Shown: piece after piece, positions 57,222-64,000 of the stretch | Layout of the letters: the number at the start of each line of letters is the position of its first letter | How positions within the stretch are numbered: the stretch's first letter is position 1 | Assembly: GCA_963575745.1 (NCBI GenBank) | Contig: CAUYUJ010022410.1 | Span: 59,935 to 123,934 of the forward strand | DNA from: Prorocentrum cordatum | Taxonomy: Eukaryota; Sar; Dinophyceae; Prorocentrales; Prorocentraceae | Direction of reading: 5' to 3' | DNA: 64,000 bases | Position numbers and translations under genes: made by a program | The notes under the pieces: generated by a model | Seen by the model: only the letters and a program-made list of their open reading frames with translations | Told to the model about the DNA's origin: nothing | The model's database searches: none

Positions 57222-57453
57222 CTACGCGCGGGCCCACTCCTCCTCCTCCTCCTCCTCCTCCTCCTCCGCCCCCCCCTTCTCCTCCTCCTCCTCCTCCGCC
57301 CCCCCCGCCTCCTCCGCCCCCTCCGCCACCTCACGTCCTCCCCCCCTGCTCGCCTCCCACTCGGTGATGACCAGCCGCGCGCGGGGATTCTCGCTCTCCT
57401 GGTAGCACTTGACCGAGAGCATCTTCCGCCCTACCAAGCTCTGCGGGTCCGTC
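57222..57453 (-). CDS. Candidate exon, product unknown
   Basis: On the minus strand ATG 57453 opens MTDPQSLVGRKMLSVKCYQE, then SENPRARLVITEWEASRGGG, about 40 residues with strong GC3 bias and balanced composition unlike its surroundings. It then enters a Glu-rich GGA repeat (57240-57300) and stops at 57222. The first part looks like a true exon; the repeat part may be intron or a low-complexity tail. No family is recognised. A 25-base G/C homopolymer lies just upstream. Confidence 0.4.
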
Positions 57454-57464
57454 ATCGCTCCCGC

Positions 57465-57595
57465 GGGGGGGGGGGGGGGGGGGGGGGGGCGACCCACTCG
57501 GGCGGCGCCGGAGCGGGGGCGCTGCTTCCCGCTGGTTAGGAGGCCTCGCGGCCGGTCTCCTGCATCGCCCCAGTGCTCTCCTGTCTGTTTTCCCT

Positions 57596-57627
<32 letters not shown>

Positions 57628-57690
57628 GTTTTTTTTTTTTTTTTTTTTTTTTTCTCCTCTCTCTCTCTCGATCTCTCGTCTCCTTCTCTG

Positions 57691-57721
<31 letters not shown>

Positions 57722-57769
57722 TCTCTCGCTCTCTCTCTTTCTCTCTCCTCTCTCTGTCTCACTTTCCTC

Positions 57770-57826
<57 letters not shown>

Positions 57827-57909
57827 CTCTCTCTCTCTCTTCTCTCTCTCTCGTCTCTCTTCTCTCTCTCTCTCTCCTCAGCTCTCTCTCGCTCTCTCTC
57901 TCTCTCTCG
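57465..57909. repeat. Homopolymers and (CT)n: G25, two poly-T tracts, CT arrays
   Basis: G25 at 57465-57489, poly-T with one G at 57599-57653, (CT)n 57657-57765, poly-T of 53 at 57774-57826 and (CT)n 57827-57909. The Phe/Leu/Ser frames here are artefacts. The last CT block directly abuts the retrotransposon. Confidence 0.97.
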
Positions 57910-57926
57910 GTGCTTCCACGATTCAC

Positions 57927-60900
57927 ATGAACCGCCTTCGCAAGCTCCATCGGCAACTTTGCGAGCTTCGCTTCATCGGTCAGCACCATCATATCGACTG
58001 CCGTGCTATCCCGCCGTACCTGGCGCAGCGCATCGACTGCACGTGGACCGCGGCCCGCCTTCTCTGCCACAAGCTGCGCCCCACGGTCCTCCTGGCCTTT
58101 CCCGAGGCCTGGACCCCCGACGTGCCAGCACCACGCGGAGAGCACCTGACCGTCTGATCCAAAACCTTGACTCAGAGCTGGCGCGACGTGCAAACCGAGT
58201 CAAAGCTGAACGCATCAAGATTTGGGCTGAGGGTGTCCGCGAGCCAAGCGGGCGAAAGGCGGCCATATACTCACGGGCTGCCGACTGCTCGCCCACGGCG
58301 TATCTCCGCACGCCTACCACTCCCGACGATGCACAGCTCCACTGCGACACCACCGCCTTCAACCCTGACCAAGCTTGCACGGACGATAGTGATGCCGACA
58401 CCGACGCCGGCGGCTTCAGCCCCAGCGACGGTAGTTCGCTCGACACGGACAACGACGAAGGCCACACTCGTGACCCACCACCTGCCCAGGTTCCCGACGC
58501 CCTCCCCGCCAACGCCATTGTTGCCAATACCAAAGACATGCTTAAGCTCATGGTCGACACCTGGGAGCCCATCTTGGGCAGGTACCGCGCTCGCGCGGGT
58601 CATGACGCCGAAGCTATGCCGACGTGGGCGGACTTCTACCACGAGTACCGACATGAGCTGCCTACGCCATCACCAGCAGCCCCTTTCCACCTCACCGACG
58701 ACCAACTCATCCACTTCATTCGCACCCGTTCACCGCGCCGCGCGGGGGGACTCGACGGCTGGACAACTAAGGAGGCTAAGGAGTTACCCGACGACATCCT
58801 TCGCCTCGTCGCCAGCGTCTTACGTGCTATGCAACGCACTGGCACCATCCCCGAGCCCCTCCTACACGTGCCAAACCCGTGCCTCCGAAAAGGCCGAGGG
58901 GAACCCCCGACGGACCAACGACTTCTCTCGGTTCTTTCCGTTTGGATGTACGCGTGGGAAGCGCCAGCCTACCGTAGCCTCACGACCTGGCGGCAAGGAT
59001 GGACCCATGCCACGAGCTTCGGCGCTGTTCCCAAAGCCACCATTGGGGATGTCAGCACCTCTCTCGCCCTGCGCATCGAACACGCCAGGGCTTTACCTCC
59101 CCTTAGCTGGAGCTGCCCTTGACCGACAGAAGTGCTTCGACTACCTCATCACGGACATCTGTCTTAACCTTGCGCTGCACGCGGGGTGCCCTCAAGACAT
59201 CGTTACTGTCCGCCGAAATTTCTACAGACACCACAAACGCTACCTCCGCATGAACGGAGCGTACTCTAAGGACTTGGCCAGGACTAACGGTCACCTCCAG
59301 GGAAGCTCGTGGTCCCTGGACGACATCAAGCTGCTCATGTGCGTGTGACAAAGAGGCAGCATCGATACGTTCCTCGATCACTCAGCACTACCTTTGTTGA
59401 CGACAGCAACTCCACTACCCACACCGCGACTGAGCTGCAGAAATCGCTTGACGAAACCGCCAAGTTTGATCGATTCTCAGGTCAACGCATTCACCCTGGT
59501 AAAGTGGCAGGGTGGGCGCTCACCGACGAGCTTCACGCCGCCGTTACCCAGCTCACACTGGCGGATCGCCCCCTACGTGTGGTCGATTCCTTCAAACTCG
59601 TCGGGAGTTACATCAACGCAGAGGCAGCACCGGCTCCAGCCGCGCTTAACCTCACGGCCACCGCAGACGCCCGCGTACGGAGGGCGACTATCCGCCTGCC
59701 GCGCATTGGCAAGCTCCCATCGCCGATGCTTATCAAGGCGCGGCACGCCCGTTCCCTGGCTGCCAGCGTCTGCACCACGGGCACCGACATTCAAGCACCA
59801 TCAGGCCCAGCCAAAACTGCCTACAACCACGCCCTCAAGGCGGCTATCCGCCCCAAGGGGAACAAGTGGGTCGAGTTCTGGACTCTCATGGCCGTGTGCG
59901 TCCCAGGACACGCCCTGGAGATCGACGCCATCACGCAGCGTGAAGCATTCCTGTGCCTGCGGCGACAGGTTAACCGCGACGTTACACTCTGCGGGCTCGC
60001 CAGAGACCTCCAACACCACGTCCAGACCCTGTTTGGTGGAGGACCCGTCGGACGACTCGTCCAGTCGCTCCAGCAGCTCCGATGGACCTGGCCCACATTT
60101 GGCATCATGTACGACGACTGGGGCTGCCAGATCAGCTGGCTGAATCTTCCCCAAAACGGCTTCCTGCACATGCTACGGGCCTCACAACGCAGGGCTTTTC
60201 TGCGGAGGATCAAGCCACGGCGACACGACCTTGGCTACCTAGCCTCTGTCAGACAGGGCCTCGACCTCTTCGCCAGCACGTGGCTCGCCCGAACTAAAGG
60301 AGCAGCCAAATGCACTGCATGGCAGCTGGCGCTCCTCCTGAACTACCTGCCGGGCGGGGATCACACCCAGCAGCGACGATCCCGATCAAACACGTCGGCA
60401 GACCCCAGCCCCATCTGTCGATACTGCGACGAGGAAGAGGAAACTCAGGAGCACACTGTCCGCGACTGCAAGTGCTGGGCCCGCGAAAGACTCCCTCTCA
60501 CCACCCTCATCAGCGACGACCAGTGGGCCCGTCTTCCGCCGCACACTAGACACTGCGGGCTCTTCGACGAAGGCCCCGCCCTCCTCGACCTGCAGGCCGA
60601 CCTCGCGAGGGACCCGCTGCCACAGCCCATACCGCGGCCCCCTCCTGAGGGAGATCCTGCGGCTTCAGCCCAGGACACCTACACCACCTACCTTGACCAC
60701 GACACTGGCTGGACATGGGTCTACGCTGCCACGGACGGTGCATGTACCAACCAAGCCATCCCATTGCTAGCACGAGCGGGCTACGGCGTCTACTACGGCA
60801 TCGACCACCGCATGAACTACAGTGCACGCGTTCACGGCCTAACGCAGAACGCCCAGGTTGCGGAGACCCTCGCCATTGTCCACCTTACGGCATGTGCCGA

Positions 60901-62317
60901 ACGGCCCGTGCACGTTTTCGTGGACAACCAAGCGGTGGTCGATGGGTTCCAAAGCATCATCGACGGACATCCAGCGCCGCAGGGCACGCACGCGGAGCTC
61001 TGGGAAAAGATCCACCGATGTGTTATGGCCAAGCCCAACATGTTTCGCGTCGAAAAAATCGCCAGCCACCTGGGAGACCTGGGCATCGACCTTGGGCTCA
61101 TCGGGCCCATTGCGGAGGAGTTCAACCGTCAGGCCGACGCCCTTGCCACAACGGCGGCACGCACTCACAACCTTCCCGACGACATTGTTGAAGCTGCCAA
61201 AACACGACATCGCCAAGCGACCGTGCTCCATGGGGTCGCTGTCGCTATCTACGAGCGCAGACACCGTACTCTGTCGCTACCACACCGCAGGGCTGGGTTT
61301 ACAGCTGCGGAACTCAGCAAAATGGAACCAAACCCCCTGCTGTCGGACCAGGCACCACCCGCGGCTGGACCATTCATCCCGCAAGACCCGGATGAGCTCT
61401 GGGCCGAGGCCCAACGGGCGATGCTCGATGAACAGGAGGACGACCCGTTCGGCTTCGGCGGGGGATTGGACTTCTTGGACGACGGCCCAGCCAGCGCCAA
61501 CCCTGCCCCGTCGGGCAACCTCTCGACGCCCACCGCGACTCCGCCACCGAGAGCGACATCGCACCCACATGATGATGTCGCTCACCGTCAAGACGCCGAC
61601 GATGACCTGGTTGATCCCCTCGGACTGAGTGGCAGCATAGACGACGCCCCGCCGACACCCCACGCTGCCGACGATGCCGCCCCATCGAGACGCCACCCGA
61701 CCACGCGGCCGACCTCCGAACCCTCGCACGGCATCATGATTGGTCCTACCGTGCCACCCACTCCGTCCCCCCACCAGCGCCAGCCCGCGGGGGCGGCTCC
61801 AGCCCCCCCGCAGGGCACCGAGCCAGTCAGGCCGTCGCACCCCGTCCACGCTTCCACTGTTGCTGGGCGCAAGGATGCGGCTCTTCCGACCTCACGGGGC
61901 GTGGCCCTAGCGGCTCCAGCCCTGGGGCCGCGTGGTACCCTCCAGTCGCCTCTCAAGGGTGACGACCGTCAGCACACGGAGCGCCGTACTGCGCTAGTCC
62001 ACCACCTGGCCAGGCGCACCGATGACCTCGTCCCTGCCACGAGGCCCGCGGCCGCAGGCACTGAGCAGCCGCCCCTCACCGACCGCGAAACCGAGCTGTC
62101 CCAGTCTATGGCCGCTCTTCAGCAGAGGTGTGCTGCTCTCGCCGCCGACCTTGCCGCTGCTCAAGCCCGTCAAGGCCCTCTGCTCCAGCGCCTCCACCGC
62201 GCCGGGCGTGCCTTCGCCGAGCTGCTTACGCCCTCGCCCGATGGTGCTGCGCTGCCACTCACCATCCAAGCTATGCTGTCATCGCTCCGCGGCGCTCCGC
62301 CTGGTGCCCCGCGCTAA
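57927..62317 (+). CDS. Retrotransposon polyprotein: RT, zinc knuckle, RNase H, Pro-rich tail
   Basis: First visible ATG 57927 (MNRLRKLHRQLCELRFIGQH). The protein moves to a second frame near 58150 (RLIQNLDSELARRANRVKAE) and carries TWADFYHEYRHELPT, then SPRRAGGLDGWTTKEAKELP and DQRLLSVLSVWMYAWEAPAY, the fingers motifs. Near 59095 it shifts to GAALDRQKCFDYLITDICLN (motif A) and NGHLQGSSWSLDDIKLLM (motif B). Near 59340 it shifts back into a 1002-residue frame: FVDD (59393-59404, motif C), SFKLVGSYI thumb, knuckle CRYCDEEEETQEHTVRDC (60416-60469), and RNase H with TDGA, AETLAIV, VDNQAVV, SHL and NRQADALA (60700-61150). A Pro-rich tail and a short coiled coil (SQSMAALQQRCAALAADLAA) end it. All catalytic residues are present; only the frame changes break it. 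Confidence 0.85.
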
Positions 62318-62454
62318 TTTCCTCCTTTCTGCCTGCCCGTGTGTACGCGTGGCCCCGCGTCCACGGTGTCAGGGCGTGGGGGCGGGGGGGGCCTCGTCCC
62401 TGCGCGCCGCTTTGCGGCCAAGCGCCCAACTGGCGGTCTGCCAAGCCGCCTAGC

Positions 62455-62514
62455 CACGTGTCAGCACGTCGCCTTCCTTGTTGGGGCCTCCTTCTTCACG
62501 CGGTCTGACACGTG
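62455..62514 (+). other. 3' region stem-loop of the retrotransposon
   Basis: CACGTGTCAG (62455-62464) and CTGACACGTG (62505-62514) are exact complements 40 bases apart. A 14-bp palindrome CGCACTGCAGTGCG follows at 62634-62647. Conserved 3' stem-loops are used by some non-LTR polymerases to pick their own RNA. Confidence 0.6.
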
Positions 62515-62681
62515 AGATCTTCACCGTCTGTCCGCCGTCTGTAGCGTCTGTCGCATTGCGCCGGGGGAGGGGGTTTGTTGCCCGCCCTCGTATCTCAAGG
62601 CTGCACCGCCGCAAATAGTGTTTGGCGAGTTGTCGCACTGCAGTGCGCCTCGCGGACGGACCCTGGTCCGCCTACTTGTCC

Positions 62682-62683
<2 letters not shown>

Positions 62684-62716
<33 letters not shown>

Positions 62717-62723
62717 CTCTCTT

Positions 62724-62815
<92 letters not shown>
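62684..62815. repeat. (TC)n microsatellite, 132 bp
   Basis: Nearly pure TC with two TTGC interruptions near 62714 and 62724. It marks the 3' boundary of the retrotransposon. Confidence 0.98.
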
Positions 62816-62816
<1 letters not shown>

Positions 62817-62837
62817 AGGCCCCTCCCTCCCTCCTGG

Positions 62838-63250
62838 GCCTGCTCCTGACTGCTGCCGCTGTTGCTGCCACTGGCCATGCTCCTGCTACTGACCATGCTC
62901 CTGCTACTGCTACTGCTACTGCTACTACTACTGCTACTGCTGCTACTGCTACTGCTACTGCTACTGCCACTGGCCATGCTCCTGCTTTCGTGCTATTGCC
63001 CATGCTTCTGCTACTGCTGCTGCCACCGACCATGCTAATGCCCATGATACTGCGCATGATACTGCCCGCGATACTGCCCACGTTACTGCCCATGCTGCTG
63101 CCCGTGCCATTGCTACTACTACAGCTAATTCCACTGCCCACGCCAGCGCCCATGCTATATCCATGCTACTGCCCATGCTCCTGTCCATGCAACTGCCCAC
63201 ACTGCACGCGCTACTGCACATGATACTGCAAATGCCACTGCTCTGACGAT
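62838..63250. repeat. TGCTACTGCCCATG-type degenerate repeat, right copy
   Basis: TGCTAC, TGCCCATG and ATACTGC words alternate with a 6-9 base rhythm, densest at 62885-62965. Same vocabulary as 57016-57180. Ser/Gly/Met frames on the minus strand are artefacts. Confidence 0.8.
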
Positions 63251-63301
63251 ACGTTGCCAATGCTTCTGTTCATGCTACCGCCCATGTTGCGCGCCTTTCT
63301 C

Positions 63302-63469
63302 GGCGGCGCGCCGAGGGGTGCAGGGGGGTGAGGGAGGAACATCTTATAAGACAGGGTGCTGCTTAGAAGCATTCCGAGAGCTTCTTAAAAACTTCCGAGG
63401 GCATCTAAGAAGCACCATGCCTTATAAGAAGCCTCCTTCCCTCCCCCTTGCATCCCTCGTCGCGCCGCC
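63302..63469. mobile_element. 168-bp fold-back (MITE-like) element
   Basis: Left arm 63302-63370 and right arm 63401-63469 are imperfect inverted repeats of about 69 bases, roughly 80% complementary, around a 30-base loop. The outer nine bases GGCGGCGCG pair perfectly, and the inner 28 (63343-63370 with 63401-63428) match at 24 positions including CTTATAAG. It has no coding capacity. It could be a fold-back transposable element or the template of a long hairpin RNA. Confidence 0.75.
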
Positions 63470-64000
63470 AACTTCCTAATTCTAATTTTCCAGCCGCGCC
63501 CGTGCCGATGAAACGCTGGCGCGAAATTCAAACCATACAAATCATAGGATGACGACGCCGTCCGCTGCGCCCGCCACCAGCGCGATCACGAGAGCGCCAT
63601 GCATTCCTTCCCCGTCATCTCCCGCCTCCTCCCCGCCCTGCCCCCCCATGGCCACCAAAAAGTCAACCTGGCGATGCCCGTCGCGATGCTCAGGAGCAGC
63701 TCAGCAGCAGCTCGTCGGTCCACCTGGCGTGCGTCGATCGTCTGCGCATGGCCCGTTCAACCCGCCCTCCTGCTTAGCAAATGCTTCAACCCGCTCTCCT
63801 GCTTAGCAAATGCTTCGCTCTCCTCCCCGCTTCCCGTCGTGATCGCATGCGTTTGTTCCTCAATGCGCTTCAGCTGCATCCAGAAACGATTCAGTTGTCA
63901 AAGCCCCAACGTGCTTGGACATGATCTTCCGTGGGATGCAATGCAACGGGGTGCCTGCGGCGCTCGAAGCTGCAATCGACTTGACTAGGGAAAGGAATGA
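63470..64000. other. No recognisable gene; 30-bp duplication at 63756-63815
   Basis: Unique sequence. A 30-base unit containing CCTGCTTAGCAAATGCTTC occurs twice in tandem with one or two differences. Confidence 0.5.

Larger units (their letters stand above)
57910..62683 (+). mobile_element. Near-intact non-LTR retrotransposon between (CT)n tracts
   Basis: Unique retroelement sequence begins where one (CT)n tract ends (57909) and stops where another begins (62684). It includes the polyprotein, a 366-base 3' region with a stem-loop, and no poly(A). No endonuclease domain is seen at the 5' end, so the copy is probably 5'-truncated. Insertion into a (CT)n microsatellite is known for some non-LTR families in animals. 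Confidence 0.7.

Noticed and set aside
57573-57926. Phe/Leu/Ser-rich N-terminus for the retrotransposon protein
   Set aside because: It is translated poly-T and (CT)n; the first sensible Met is at 57927.

Overview
The window looks like nuclear DNA of a dinoflagellate. The strongest single clue is at 1100-1120 on the minus strand: 21 of the 22 bases of the dinoflagellate spliced leader (DinoSL) are present exactly. The rest fits: high GC, very few intact reading frames, long stop-free tracts made only of short tandem repeats, and many broken reverse-transcriptase genes. GC richness and repeat style suggest a Prorocentrum- or Polarella-like genome, but I cannot settle the genus. There is one 100-base assembly gap (30507-30606).

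Layout. 0.7-1.1 kb: a retroposed, SL-tagged gene relic on the minus strand. 1.4-13 kb: one plus-strand non-LTR retrotransposon, spread out by later insertions. Its ORF1-like part (1.4-2.55 kb) is separated from the endonuclease (7.15-8.1 kb) by a 2-kb 9-bp minisatellite and other repeats. The reverse transcriptase (8.3-9.57 kb) is separated from its zinc knuckle (10.84-11.36 kb) by palindromes and a small terminal-inverted-repeat element. The RNase H (12.1-12.5 kb) is split by an AT-rich, poly(A)-ended insertion. 14.5-17.8 kb: decayed gag-like and unrecognised coding sequence (plus strand). 18.0-20.8 kb: a decayed Ty1/copia pol on the minus strand (integrase, reverse transcriptase, RNase H in order), with a second copia-like linker fragment at 21.5-22.4 kb. 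23.2-25.1 kb: two tandem-repeat fields.

25.2-30.4 kb is the most gene-like and most unusual part. It holds three probable host-type genes (A 25367-26765, B 27521-28125, C 28380-29353). Scattered through and between them are about 25 copies of a tiny hairpin, CCCCT-loop-AGGGG, whose loop varies in sequence and length. Several copies lie where introns are expected. 31-33.6 kb: tandem repeats, including an exact 144-bp higher-order repeat. 34.1-35.9 kb, 37.8-39.5 kb and 40.1-40.9 kb: three broken minus-strand genes resembling multicopy dinoflagellate families of unknown function, the first transposase-like. 41.8-42.5 kb: another reverse-transcriptase fragment. 43.8-54.4 kb: mainly satellites and microsatellites, with one unrecognised decayed coding stretch at 51.2-53.0 kb.

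57.9-62.3 kb: the best-preserved element, a non-LTR retrotransposon with reverse transcriptase (FVDD), CX2CX8HX4C knuckle, RNase H and a proline-rich C-terminus. Only two late frame changes separate it from a continuous reading frame, and it sits between two (CT)n tracts. Just downstream, 63302-63469 is a 168-bp fold-back element. No rRNA, tRNA, CRISPR array or bacterial-style operon was found. Intron positions are inferred, so all multi-exon gene limits are approximate.
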